From contig NZ_MWUJ01000016.1 of NCBI RefSeq assembly GCF_002210225.1, forward strand, positions 22,955-86,954: a DNA stretch of 64,000 nucleotides, given 5' to 3'. Numbering within the stretch: position 1 is the first letter of the stretch; the number at the start of each line of letters is the position of its first letter. The translations under genes were made by a program, and so were the position numbers. A model generated the notes under the pieces. It was not told the origin of the DNA and ran no database searches. It saw only the letters and a program-made list of their open reading frames with translations. The stretch is from Geofilum rhodophaeum (lineage in GTDB: Bacteria; Bacteroidota; Bacteroidia; Bacteroidales; Marinilabiliaceae). Below, in pieces: positions 17,456 to 26,451 of this stretch.

Positions 17456-17474
17456 TTTTAATCGCCCAACATTA

Positions 17475-18041
17475 ATGAATAAGGACCAGCAGTGGATCGA
17501 TGCGCTTCAAAAGGGGGACAGGGAGATTCTGGGAAAGATTTACCTCCACCACCGGGAAGGCTTTCTGAGGTACGCCCAAAGGTATGCTCTGCCCGAGGAA
17601 GAGCTGAGGGATATTTATCAGGACAGCATCATTGCGCTCTACGAAAACGTTCGGCAAGGCAAGCTGGAAGGCCTAAAAAGCAGTCTCAAAACCTACCTCT
17701 ATGCCATTGGGAAGTATAAAATACTGGCCCGGCTCAAAAATTCTGCCGTGTCGACCTCCGAGCTGATGGTGGAGCCGCTTGCCGACGGTCCCGAGCCTCT
17801 GGAGACCAGCGCCGCGGAGGAGCGCCAACAAAAACTGCAGAGGGCATACGAACAGCTGGGACCCCGCTGTCGCGAAATTCTGAGACGCTTCTATTATGAA
17901 GCGCAGAAGCTGGAGGAGATCAGGGAGGCACTGGACTATCCCAACAGAGATACGGTGAAGGCGCAAAAGTCGAGGTGTTTAAAGCAACTGAAGGAAATTG
18001 TACACAGTCATGGACAAAGACAAGCAGGATTGGATCAATGA
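17475..18041 (+). CDS. ECF-type RNA polymerase sigma factor
   Basis: The protein has 188 aa, the size of ECF sigma factors. Region 2 covers residues about 15-85 (HHREGFLRYAQRYALPEEELRDIYQDSIIALYENV ... YLYAIGKYKIL). Region 4 covers about 120-178 (LGPRCREILRRFYYEAQKLEEIREALDYPNRDTVKAQKSRCL), a helix-turn-helix that reads the -35 element. I chose ATG 17475 because region 2 begins soon after it. The end overlaps the next gene by 32 nt, so the two are made together. It should direct a small regulon, possibly including the divergent lipoproteins. Confidence 0.9.
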   Translation: MNKDQQWIDALQKGDREILGKIYLHHREGFLRYAQRYALPEEELRDIYQDSIIALYENVRQGKLEGLKSSLKTYLYAIGKYKILARLKNSAVSTSELMVEPLADGPEPLETSAAEERQQKLQRAYEQLGPRCREILRRFYYEAQKLEEIREALDYPNRDTVKAQKSRCLKQLKEIVHSHGQRQAGLDQ

Positions 18042-18747
18042 TTATTTTGAGGGCAGACTCTCCCGTGAACAACAAGTCGAGTTCGACTTGTTGCTGCAAG
18101 CGGATGACGAACTGGCGGGGGACTTTCAATTTGAAAAGGAGGTACGGGAAGCAGTGATCCGCCAGGAACGGGCGGTGCTCAAAGCCCAATTACAGGAGCT
18201 GGACCGGCAGCCGGCCGTAGTACGGCGACATTTTGGCTGGTGGAAGGTGGCTGCTGCCTTGTTGCTCCTCCTGGGCCTGGCCGGCACGCTTTGGCTGACC
18301 CTTCGCCCTACAAGCACCGGACAGCTCTACGCCCAATACATGGCGCCCTATCCCAATGTGCTTACGCCTGCAGTGCGCGGGGCCGAAGCCGATGCGTCGG
18401 CCCTGGCGGAAGCTCTTGCCCTTTACGAGGCCGAAGACTACGCGGCAGCCGCACACAGACTGGAACAATTGTATGCCAAGTCGCCCCAAAAATCGATCGC
18501 CTTTTACCGGGCACTTTGTCTCCTCTATCTGGAACAGCCGGCCGAGGCCCTGGTTTTGCTGGAGCAATGGGAGCATGAGGAGGAAGGACAACCCGCTGTT
18601 GCGGTGATGCACTGGTACCAGGCCTTGGCGCATCTGCAAATGAACCAGGCCGACGAAGCCCTGAGATTTTTCACGCTGGTCAGCCAGTCGGGCGACAGTC
18701 TGGCCACCCCTGCCGGGGAAATCATTAAGATTTTGCAAGGCCTTTAA
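18010..18747 (+). CDS. Single-pass membrane TPR protein, probable anti-sigma partner
   Basis: The protein has 245 aa. Residues 1-75 are a charged helical domain (WINDYFEGRLSREQQVEFDLLLQADDELAGDF) like the N-terminal part of anti-sigma factors that lack the zinc motif. One membrane helix lies at about 76-97. The remaining 145 residues carry TPR-like helices (ALALYEAEDYAAAAHRLEQLY; PAEALVLLEQW; DEALRFFTLV), predicted periplasmic. The ATG at 18010 overlaps the sigma gene by 32 nt. The overlap and topology support regulation of that sigma factor. Its 3' end overlaps the convergent CHAT gene by 23 nt. Confidence 0.7.
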   Translation: MDKDKQDWINDYFEGRLSREQQVEFDLLLQADDELAGDFQFEKEVREAVIRQERAVLKAQLQELDRQPAVVRRHFGWWKVAAALLLLLGLAGTLWLTLRPTSTGQLYAQYMAPYPNVLTPAVRGAEADASALAEALALYEAEDYAAAAHRLEQLYAKSPQKSIAFYRALCLLYLEQPAEALVLLEQWEHEEEGQPAVAVMHWYQALAHLQMNQADEALRFFTLVSQSGDSLATPAGEIIKILQGL

Positions 18748-21580
18748 AAAGACGCCACAAACCCAAAAGCAGCAGTCCCACTGCCAGTCCCCCCACCCCA
18801 AACAGCCAGTTGGACACCCGGTCCTTTTGGCTTAGAATGGGCCCCGCATGCCCGTTGACTACGAAGCCGGCCCAGAAAAAGGGATGGCTTTTCATGGGAT
18901 GAGCGGCCAGAAAATCGCGTTTGGCCAAGGCCAGGGCTTCGGACTTGGAGCGCCCTTTTTTCAGATGCCGGTAAAAGTCCTGCATCAGCACGGCGGTTTC
19001 CTTGTCGGGGACTTCCCACAAACTGTAAACGGCCGAACGAACGCCCGAGTAGGTCAGGGCGCGCGACAAACTCATGAGTCCTTCCCCGTTTACGAGCTTC
19101 CCCATCCCGGTATTGCAGGCACTCAAAACCACCATTTCGGCCGGAAAATGAAGTCCGTATAATTCGTGGTAATGCAGCTCCTCTTCGTCCTGAAAAACCA
19201 GACTCGAATGATGGGGCCTTTCTTCGTCCATCAAGGCATGCATAGCAAAATGGTAGATTTTATAATCGAGGGCACTGGCCAGAAAACGGTCCCTGGTGGC
19301 CTGCTCGCCTTCATAAAGCGTCCCCTTCCATGTGCGACTGATGGCAGCTGCTTCTCGAGCAGCACCGGCAAGGTTCTGCAACCGCTTGTTGTCGCCCGGG
19401 CGGTTTTCGCTCCTGTTCTGAAGGTAGTCGGTGGAGTAACGGGGCGCAAAAGCGGCAAAGGGTTTCTGGGGTACGGGGACCTCCGCGGCCTTTCCCTGGA
19501 GGTACCACAATCTCAGGCCGTAGGAGTAACTGATGGGGACCCGGGCGACCAAAGGCTGGCCGTGGACCGAGTCGACCAGGGTCTCGAAGGGCAAATAATT
19601 CAACACATTATCGGGCACGATAACCAGGCTGTGCAAATCCCCATACCCCAAATCCAAGGGGGCCAACAAAGCCTGGTACAGTTCGCGGGCATAAAGCGAG
19701 GCCGGGTTTTCTATGTTTTGAAGGGCCTGGTGATAGGCTCGAACCTTTTGCAACAAGACTTGGTGGGGACCCAAATCGAGCAAACGTACCGCTTCGTCGG
19801 ACACTACAAAAGCATAGAGCCGCTCACTGGCCAGCAAGTAGCGCACCAGCACCTGATCCTCCGCTAAGGCACTCTGAATGTCGTTGGTGGTTAAGGAGTC
19901 GGAAAAGAAGGGAAAGTATTGTTGGTCCTTTTCCCGAATGCGTGCTTCCACAGCCTGAAGACGTTTCGACAGCTGCCGGTAATTGCTTTCTTCCTTCTCC
20001 GTGAGGGTGGATTTGCTCAGCAATTCGCCCAACTTAAGTTGTAAGAGATTGCGCTGGACAAAGAGGCTGTCGGGCACATTCAAAAAGCGCAAATGCTTGG
20101 CATCAAATTCCTTGGCCAGGTGCTGGGAGCGATTGCGCTCGACCAACTGCAGCAAACCGGCCGCATCGGTCTCGCCCAAACAAAGGTGCAGCGAAAGGAG
20201 GCCCTCATTGATGCTGGCGCTGAGGGCATCGAGACTGGGATTGTACACGCCTTTTTGATAGTAAGCGTTGAAGAGACGCGCCCCCAGGTCGTAAAAGTGC
20301 AGGGCCAGTCGGCCGTAAGCCTCCGCGCCCTGGCGGTCGTACTCCTGCTGGTAGATCCCGCCCATTTGCTTGAGCGCCTCTATGTAATACACGTCGTTGC
20401 GGTGCCTGAAGTCGTCTATTCGCAATACCGAAGCATCACTCACTGCCTGCCCCAGGAGGACCGACACCGCCTCCAACACCAGCTTCTCTGCTTCAGGAAA
20501 GCGTCCCTGCTGCTGCAAAATGGCTGCCTTTTTAAGGTAGAGATTCATTCGGTTGAAAACCCGTATGTCTGTCTCCTCACCTATTTGCAAGGCCTGGTCA
20601 AGGGCCGCCAGGGCCCGCTGTGGGTCCTCTTCGGCCTCCAGATAATAGCTGCCCAAACGCGAATAAGCAATCATTTGATTGTAACGATCGCCCAGTCGCA
20701 CACTTTCGGCCAGGGCCTTGTCCAGATAGGCCTTCCGCTGCCTGCGTTCCTCTGCCAACGAAAAATTGGAGAAGGGGCCTGCGGCACTCTGAAGGGCCGA
20801 CAGGAGGTGGCTGGAATATTGTCTTTGCTTGGCGGGATGCAGCTGCTCAAAATGCTGCAACAAGCTGTCCAGCTGCCGCTGTCCCCCTGCCTTATCCCCT
20901 CTCATATCCGTGTACAACAGATGGATGCGGTGCTTATTGATGTAATGTTCCGGCCTGGGCTTCCCTCCCCGCTCGAGCCAGTTCTGAAAGTGCCTGTTCA
21001 TCGTCTGCAACAAGTCCTCTGCCCCCTGCTGGTCGCCATACTGGGCATAAAGTCGCATCAAATTACCATATACCGTCAGGAGATAACGCTCTTCCAACTC
21101 GGGCACTTGTTCCCACAGCTCCCGCGCTTTGTGATAAGCCTTTAGCCGCTCGGTGAAGAAGCCGGTATGGGCATGCACCACCCCAATATTGTTGTACACC
21201 AAAGCCATATCGTGCCGCAAATCCAACACTTCAGGATCGTGCAAAGCTTCGTAGCGCAGCAGCGATTTTTTATAATGCTCCAGTGCGGCGCCATAATCCC
21301 CATTCATGTCGTAAAGGTAGCCCAGATCATATATCCAATCGGCCTCCTCCCTGGCAGGCAGTGCGTCCGTGAGATGGGCGGCACTCTCCAGTGCCAGCTC
21401 CAGTGCACGCGACCAGTTTCCCCTGCCTCCTTCCTCAAGGTAGGACGCTTTGTTAGATCGGAAGCGGGCGACTTGCAGACTGTCGCCGGCAACTGCTTCA
21501 TTTTCTCTTGTCTGGGAGAAAAGGGGCGACCAGCAAAACAGACTCAGAACAATAAAGGTGCAGCAAAATTTTCTCATCAT
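18725..21580 (-). CDS. Periplasmic TPR-CHAT protease with C-terminal membrane anchor
   Basis: The protein has 951 aa. A signal peptide (MMRKFCCTFIVLSLFCWSPLFSQ) is followed by many TPR-type helices over about residues 35-480. The CHAT caspase-like domain fills about 620-910, with HFAMHA (likely catalytic His 781) and LSACNTGMG (catalytic Cys 822). A membrane helix at about 924-944 anchors the C-terminus, so the protease should face the periplasm. CHAT proteins are cysteine peptidases often paired with TPR partners. It converges with and overlaps the TPR membrane gene, which suggests a functional link. Its target is not known. Confidence 0.85.
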   Translation of the reverse strand: MMRKFCCTFIVLSLFCWSPLFSQTRENEAVAGDSLQVARFRSNKASYLEEGGRGNWSRALELALESAAHLTDALPAREEADWIYDLGYLYDMNGDYGAALEHYKKSLLRYEALHDPEVLDLRHDMALVYNNIGVVHAHTGFFTERLKAYHKARELWEQVPELEERYLLTVYGNLMRLYAQYGDQQGAEDLLQTMNRHFQNWLERGGKPRPEHYINKHRIHLLYTDMRGDKAGGQRQLDSLLQHFEQLHPAKQRQYSSHLLSALQSAAGPFSNFSLAEERRQRKAYLDKALAESVRLGDRYNQMIAYSRLGSYYLEAEEDPQRALAALDQALQIGEETDIRVFNRMNLYLKKAAILQQQGRFPEAEKLVLEAVSVLLGQAVSDASVLRIDDFRHRNDVYYIEALKQMGGIYQQEYDRQGAEAYGRLALHFYDLGARLFNAYYQKGVYNPSLDALSASINEGLLSLHLCLGETDAAGLLQLVERNRSQHLAKEFDAKHLRFLNVPDSLFVQRNLLQLKLGELLSKSTLTEKEESNYRQLSKRLQAVEARIREKDQQYFPFFSDSLTTNDIQSALAEDQVLVRYLLASERLYAFVVSDEAVRLLDLGPHQVLLQKVRAYHQALQNIENPASLYARELYQALLAPLDLGYGDLHSLVIVPDNVLNYLPFETLVDSVHGQPLVARVPISYSYGLRLWYLQGKAAEVPVPQKPFAAFAPRYSTDYLQNRSENRPGDNKRLQNLAGAAREAAAISRTWKGTLYEGEQATRDRFLASALDYKIYHFAMHALMDEERPHHSSLVFQDEEELHYHELYGLHFPAEMVVLSACNTGMGKLVNGEGLMSLSRALTYSGVRSAVYSLWEVPDKETAVLMQDFYRHLKKGRSKSEALALAKRDFLAAHPMKSHPFFWAGFVVNGHAGPILSQKDRVSNWLFGVGGLAVGLLLLGLWRLFKGLAKS

Positions 21581-21600
21581 AGGGAAAGGATCTAAACCAC

Positions 21601-21617
21601 TTCAACGGCCGGTTGAA
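21601..21617. promoter_or_regulatory. Palindrome upstream of the CHAT gene
   Basis: TTCAAC (21601-21606) and GTTGAA (21612-21617) form an inverted repeat about 20 nt upstream of the CHAT start codon. It could be an operator or a leader hairpin. No U-run follows. Confidence 0.3.
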
Positions 21618-21683
21618 ACACCGCTTTAAAAAAATCCTGTAAAAAACTCAGCACTTATTTATAACAGCCCTTGACGGCAATGG

Positions 21684-21714
21684 TTGAAAATAAAGGGCGA
21701 ATAACTTAACTTTG
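21684..21714 (+). promoter_or_regulatory. Promoter for radC
   Basis: TTG at 21684-21686, 20 nt, then TAACTTTG at 21707-21714. The -7 element is a perfect match and lies 29 nt before the ATG. Confidence 0.6.
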
Positions 21715-21743
21715 TTTAACTTATTGACCAAAACCCTATAACC

Positions 21744-22442
21744 ATGACCCAGTACGCAAAACTCTCCATTAAGGAACTGGCGGTGGAAGACCGTCCCCGC
21801 GAAAAAATGCTCCACAAGGGCTTAACTGCCCTGTCCGATGCCGAACTGCTGGCCATTCTTCTGGGATCGGGCAGCTCCCGTGAATCGGCGGTGGACCTGG
21901 CCCGTAAAATAATGGCGGGCTTTCAAAACAACCTCAACCTCCTGGGCAAGGCGGAAATCGAGCAACTGCAAAACCGCTTTCACGGCGTGGGCCAGGCCAA
22001 GGCCGTGACCATTGTGGCGGCTATGGAACTGGGGCGCAGACGCCTCTTACAGGAAGTCCTGGAACTGCCTCAAATCAAAAGCAGCAGCGATGTGTACAGT
22101 TTGATGCAGCCGGTGCTGGGCGATTTGCCCCACGAGGAGTTCTGGATTTTAATGCTGAACCGCGCCAACAAGGTGCTGCAACGCTACAATGTGAGTAAGG
22201 GTGGGATGACCGGCACGGTGATTGATGTGCGCCTGATCCTGAAAAAAGCACTCAACTGCAGAGCCGCCTCCATGATTCTGAGTCACAACCACCCCTCCGG
22301 GAATCTTCGTCCCAGCGATGCCGACCAAAGAATAACCGCCAAGCTTAAGGAGGCCGGAAAAATCATGGACATTCCGGTACTCGACCATGTGATTGTAACA
22401 GATAATGGCTATTTTAGCTTTGCCGATGAAGGCCTGTTATAA
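21744..22442 (+). CDS. radC: RadC-family JAMM/MPN+ protein
   Basis: The protein has 232 aa. An N-terminal helix-hairpin-helix-like region (LSDAELLAILLGSG ... NRFHGVGQAKA) is followed by the JAMM metalloprotease-fold domain with the zinc motif HNHPSGNLRPSDAD near residue 181. The family is widely named a DNA-repair protein, but that role has been questioned, and the true substrate is unknown. The start ATG follows a good -7 element. The FemAB-like gene begins 8 nt later, so the two are probably co-transcribed. Confidence 0.93.
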   Translation: MTQYAKLSIKELAVEDRPREKMLHKGLTALSDAELLAILLGSGSSRESAVDLARKIMAGFQNNLNLLGKAEIEQLQNRFHGVGQAKAVTIVAAMELGRRRLLQEVLELPQIKSSSDVYSLMQPVLGDLPHEEFWILMLNRANKVLQRYNVSKGGMTGTVIDVRLILKKALNCRAASMILSHNHPSGNLRPSDADQRITAKLKEAGKIMDIPVLDHVIVTDNGYFSFADEGLL

Positions 22443-22450
22443 GCACCTTG

Positions 22451-23383
22451 ATGAAAAAACACCAGCTGATTCGACTCCGACACCATGAGATTGATAAAAA
22501 ACGATGGGACGCGGGCATTGCCAGCTCCACGCATCCCCTCATCTATGCCGACAGTTGGTACCTGGACCTTGTAGCGCCGCAATGGGAGGCGGTGGTGTCG
22601 GACGATTACAGCATCCTTTGGCCGCTGACCATCAACAGAAAACACCTTTGGCCGATGTTGGTGCAGCCGATGTTTACCCAGCAACTGGGCATCTTTTCGT
22701 CGCAGCCGCTCGACAAGCAAATGGTGACTCAAATCTACAAGAAGAACCCCTACCCCATTCTTACCCTGCAAAGTCACGCCCAAACCAAATGGCCGGCAGC
22801 CCGGCAGGTGACCTCCAAACAGAATGCCGTATTGCCGCTCCAAAAAGACTATGACAGTCTGCAAAAAGCATTTCGTAAAGGGCGCAAACACAGTGTAAAA
22901 AAGGTACTGAAAGACCCAGGCATTTATCTTTCCCATGCGTCAACGGAGGCCTTTATCACTTTTACACAAAAGCACAACAACTACAACTTAGCTGAAAGAC
23001 ATCTTCAACTGCTGCAAGCATTGATTACCGGCGCACTGGCGCGCCATAATGGCTTCATCCTTTCGGCAGAATCGGAAGACAAGGGCCCTCTGGCCATGGC
23101 CTTTTTTCTGCGAAAATACCAACGCATCATCCACTTATCGGGGCACTCTTCTACTGGGGGACTGGCAAAGGACGGCATGTCGCTCATTATAAATCAGGTG
23201 ATAAAGGACTACGCCGGTTCAGACTACCTGCTTGATTTTGAAGGTTCGGACCTCAAAGGGGTGGCCAGCTTTTACCGCAGTTTTGGCGCTGACGTTGAAT
23301 GCTACCAGAGTTACCGGCATCCTTGGTTCAAAAACTGGCAAAGAATAAGAAAAGGATTAGGCCAAATAATGGGCGACTTTTAA
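22451..23383 (+). CDS. FemAB-like GNAT-fold acyltransferase
   Basis: The protein has 310 aa from the ATG at 22451. It is recognised from the closing block LLDFEGSDLKGVASFYRSFGA, a hallmark of the FemAB-like/GNAT group in Bacteroidota, and from GMSLIINQVIKDY before it. FemAB proteins add amino acids to peptidoglycan precursors from aminoacyl-tRNA; whether this branch does so is not established. The N-terminal half is divergent. It is in an apparent operon with radC. Confidence 0.65.
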   Translation: MKKHQLIRLRHHEIDKKRWDAGIASSTHPLIYADSWYLDLVAPQWEAVVSDDYSILWPLTINRKHLWPMLVQPMFTQQLGIFSSQPLDKQMVTQIYKKNPYPILTLQSHAQTKWPAARQVTSKQNAVLPLQKDYDSLQKAFRKGRKHSVKKVLKDPGIYLSHASTEAFITFTQKHNNYNLAERHLQLLQALITGALARHNGFILSAESEDKGPLAMAFFLRKYQRIIHLSGHSSTGGLAKDGMSLIINQVIKDYAGSDYLLDFEGSDLKGVASFYRSFGADVECYQSYRHPWFKNWQRIRKGLGQIMGDF

Positions 23384-23393
23384 TATTATCTGT

Positions 23394-23401
23394 TATTTTT
23401 G
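23394..23401 (+). promoter_or_regulatory. -7 element for upp (TATTTTTG)
   Basis: An exact TAnnTTTG match lies 16 nt before the upp ATG, just after the stop of the FemAB-like gene, giving a very short leader. Confidence 0.5.
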
Positions 23402-23417
23402 TCAAAATATCGAACCG

Positions 23418-24071
23418 ATGGAGATAAAGTACATCAATCAACCACCTTCTATCCTCAACCAATTTATAGCAGAAATTCGCGATCAGCACATTCAAACCGA
23501 TCCGCTGCGCTTTCGTCGTAACCTGGAGCGTATTGGCGAAATTTTCGCCTACGAAATCAGCAAAACGCTCAGCTATGAGGAAAAGGACATCCAAACCCCA
23601 CTGGGGGTTGCTAAGGAGTTCCTGCCCCAGGAAAAACTGGTTATTGCCTCTATTTTGCGCGCCGGCATTCCCTTGCACAATGGTCTGCTCAACTATTTCG
23701 ATCGCTGCGAAAATGCTTTTGTCTCGGCTTTTAGAAAGTACAACGAAGACGGCCATTTTGAAATCAACATCGAATACATTTCAGGACCCGATCTTAACGG
23801 AAAGACTTTGATTTTGGCCGACCCAATGCTGGCCACCGGCTCCTCGCTCGAGCTGGCTTTCCAGGCCCTCAAAGCCAACGGCATTCCCGCCCACGTGCAC
23901 ATCGTCTGCATCATTGCCAGTCAGGCCGGTGTTGAGTATGTACAAAACATGCTGTGCGACGAACCCGTTACGCTTTGGTTGGCTGGTGTGGATGAGGAGT
24001 TGAACGCCAAATCGTACATTATTCCGGGCCTGGGTGATGCAGGAGATCTGGCCTACGGCTCCAAACTCTAG
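23418..24071 (+). CDS. upp: Uracil phosphoribosyltransferase
   Basis: This enzyme salvages uracil by joining it to PRPP to form UMP. The protein has 217 aa. The PRPP-binding loop is LILADPMLATGSSL near residue 135, and the uracil-binding end is YIIPGLGDAGDLAYGSK. SILRAGIPLHNGLL is also conserved. This Bacteroidota form is slightly longer than the 208-aa E. coli enzyme. It has its own -7 element and ends tail to tail with folK, overlapping by 4 nt. Confidence 0.96.
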   Translation: MEIKYINQPPSILNQFIAEIRDQHIQTDPLRFRRNLERIGEIFAYEISKTLSYEEKDIQTPLGVAKEFLPQEKLVIASILRAGIPLHNGLLNYFDRCENAFVSAFRKYNEDGHFEINIEYISGPDLNGKTLILADPMLATGSSLELAFQALKANGIPAHVHIVCIIASQAGVEYVQNMLCDEPVTLWLAGVDEELNAKSYIIPGLGDAGDLAYGSKL

Positions 24072-24574
24072 GGCAAACGCCGCACCGCACCCTGATCGAC
24101 GCAGCTTTCGAGCAATTGGCCCATGCTGCGGTGCAGGATTGGATGCTGGCAGTGCGACCAGTGCTCACACAGGGGCAGTAAGGTGAAGCGACGCAAGTGC
24201 AGACGGGGATGCGGCAGGGTGAGTCGCTCGGTTTGAATCACCCTTGTTCCGCTCCACAACAAATCGATATCGATACCCCGGGAGGCATAGCCGCCTCCCG
24301 CTTGTCTGCGTCTTCCCAGAGCCGATTCGACCTCCAGCACCAGGGTCAACAAGTCCTCCGCTGCCAAAACCGTTTCGATTTCCACCACCCGGTTTAAAAA
24401 TGGCCGCTCTGCTGTAAATCCCCAGGCCTCACTCTCGTAATCCGAGGAACTCAGCAGCACCCGAAGCCCTGCCTTGCACAGACGTTCCAGGGCCGCATCC
24501 ATCAAACGGCCGGTTTCTGCCTCATTGCCACCCAAAAGCAACAAAAAACGCTGCGCGCTAACTATTTCACTCAT
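24068..24574 (-). CDS. folK: 6-hydroxymethyl-7,8-dihydropterin pyrophosphokinase
   Basis: FolK transfers pyrophosphate from ATP to hydroxymethyl-dihydropterin in folate synthesis. The protein has 168 aa. The motifs are in order: LLLLGGNE (the usual form is GSN), PFLNRVVEIET, LLTLVLEVESALGR, RGIDIDLLWSG with the two metal-binding Asp residues, and LPHPRLHLRRFTLLPL. All key residues are present. The GGN variant at the N-terminus is the only oddity. It is a single gene divergent from sppA. Confidence 0.93.
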   Translation of the reverse strand: MSEIVSAQRFLLLLGGNEAETGRLMDAALERLCKAGLRVLLSSSDYESEAWGFTAERPFLNRVVEIETVLAAEDLLTLVLEVESALGRRRQAGGGYASRGIDIDLLWSGTRVIQTERLTLPHPRLHLRRFTLLPLCEHWSHCQHPILHRSMGQLLESCVDQGAVRRLP

Positions 24575-24674
24575 CTTTTTCTACAAATAAAAAGGGGTTG
24601 CCAACAATTTTGTAAATTAGCAGCATAATGGCACAAAGCTACGATATTCTGTCCTTTTCCTAAAAACACAAATT

Positions 24675-26435
24675 ATGAGTAAGTTTTTAAAGTATTTTCT
24701 GGCGGTTCTTTTGGGATCCATGGTTTCGGCCCTCCTTTTTGTCCTGGGGCTTTTCATGTTCATCGGCATATTGGCGGCCTCCTCGGGCGGCGAAGTAAAA
24801 GTGGCCGACAACTCGCTCTTGGTTTTAGATCTCAATGGTCCCATTACCGAGCGCTCCTCGCAGGATCCACTGGAGCAAATTATTGCTGAGCTCACCGGCG
24901 ATGTGGCCCCGGCTGGTCTCAATGAGGTTTTGGCTTCCATCAAAAAGGCCGGTGAAGACGAGCGCATTAAGGGCATTTACATGGAGAGCGGTCTGACCAT
25001 GGCCGGCTACGCCACCCTGGAAGAAATTCGGAACGCCCTCATCGAATTTCGCGCTACGGGCAAGTTTGTTTACAGTTTTGCCCCTGTGTACACCCAAAAG
25101 GCTTACTACCTGGCTTCGGTGGCCGACAAGGTTTACCTGAATCCTGCAGGAATGCTCGATTTTCAGGGACTGAGTGCCGTGTACTCCTTTTATAAAGGAA
25201 CGCTGGAAAAGCTGGGCATCGAAATGCAGGTATTCAAGCACGGTGAATTCAAATCGGCCGTTGAACCCTACATCCTGGAAAAGATGAGCGACGAGGCCCG
25301 TCTGCAAACCGAAGTCTACCTGGGTTCCATTTGGAACCACACCCTGGAAAAAGTAGCGGCCGCCCGGGGCATAGACCCCCAAGTACTGAACCAAAGTGCC
25401 TCCAGGGCCCCGGTAATGATGAACGACGAAGACCTGCTGGCTACGGGACTCATCGACGGTTTCCGGTACAAGGACGAGGTGCTTTCTGAATTGAAAGTAC
25501 TGACGGGCACCGACGAAAAAGACGATCTGGAAGCCCTCAGCATTGCCAGCTACAGCAAGGTCTACCTCCCCGGCAAGAAGAAGGGTTTGGAGAAAAATAA
25601 AATTGCGGTTATTTATGCCGAAGGGGCCATCGACAACGGCAGCGGCGGTATTCAAAGCGACGATCTTTCCCGCACCATTCGCGAAGCACGCCGCGACAGC
25701 TCCATCCAGGCCATTGTATTGCGCATCAACTCACCGGGGGGGTCCGGTTTGGGTTCGGAAATCATCTGGCGCGAAGTAAAATTGGCCAGGGAAACCAAGC
25801 CGGTAGTGGTATCGATGGGTGATTTGGCCGCTTCGGGGGGCTATTACATTGCCTGTGCCGCCGACAGCATCATAGCCCATCCCAACACCCTTACCGGAAG
25901 CATTGGTGTATTTGGTATGCTGCCCAATACCCAGGGCTTGCTGAACAAAATCGGGGTGACCACCGACCGGGTTACCACCAACGATTTTTCTGATTTCCCG
26001 GCCCTCGACCGCCCCTTCTCTGCTTCAGAAAAAGCACTGATGCAAGCCTACATTGAGCGCTTCTACGGCATTTTTCTTCAGCGTTGCGCCGACGGTCGCA
26101 ATACCACCGTGGAAGCCATCGACGAAGTGGGCGAAGGACGTGTATGGTCGGGCGCCAATGCCCTTGAGCTGAAGCTGGTCGACAAGCTTGGCGGCATCAA
26201 CGAGGCCCTGGCCACTGCGGCCGGCATGGCAGAGTTGGAAGACTACCGGGTGGTGGAACTTCCCGAAGTGCTTGATCCCTTTCAGCAGATTATGCAGAGT
26301 CTTTCAGAAGGCGCCTCTGCACGCCTGGGCAAACAAATATTGGGCGAGCATTACCGCACCCTGCAAACGATCGGAGAATGGCAAAACGCCTATCCGGTAC
26401 AGGCGCGTCTGCCCTTTGATCTGGAGTTAAATTAA
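24675..26435 (+). CDS. sppA: Signal peptide peptidase SppA, 67K type
   Basis: The protein has 586 aa, the tandem-domain form of the enzyme that degrades cleaved signal peptides in the inner membrane. One membrane helix lies at residues 7-33. The catalytic Lys is K193 (HGEFKSAVEP), and the Ser nucleophile is S387 (GDLAASGGYY) in the second domain, the Lys/Ser dyad of E. coli SppA. HPNTLTGSIGVFG is the conserved oligomer segment. lpxK starts 16 nt after the stop, and punA overlaps lpxK, so the three form an operon. Confidence 0.95.
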   Translation: MSKFLKYFLAVLLGSMVSALLFVLGLFMFIGILAASSGGEVKVADNSLLVLDLNGPITERSSQDPLEQIIAELTGDVAPAGLNEVLASIKKAGEDERIKGIYMESGLTMAGYATLEEIRNALIEFRATGKFVYSFAPVYTQKAYYLASVADKVYLNPAGMLDFQGLSAVYSFYKGTLEKLGIEMQVFKHGEFKSAVEPYILEKMSDEARLQTEVYLGSIWNHTLEKVAAARGIDPQVLNQSASRAPVMMNDEDLLATGLIDGFRYKDEVLSELKVLTGTDEKDDLEALSIASYSKVYLPGKKKGLEKNKIAVIYAEGAIDNGSGGIQSDDLSRTIREARRDSSIQAIVLRINSPGGSGLGSEIIWREVKLARETKPVVVSMGDLAASGGYYIACAADSIIAHPNTLTGSIGVFGMLPNTQGLLNKIGVTTDRVTTNDFSDFPALDRPFSASEKALMQAYIERFYGIFLQRCADGRNTTVEAIDEVGEGRVWSGANALELKLVDKLGGINEALATAAGMAELEDYRVVELPEVLDPFQQIMQSLSEGASARLGKQILGEHYRTLQTIGEWQNAYPVQARLPFDLELN

Positions 26436-26451
26436 GAACAGCGGCTCGCTT

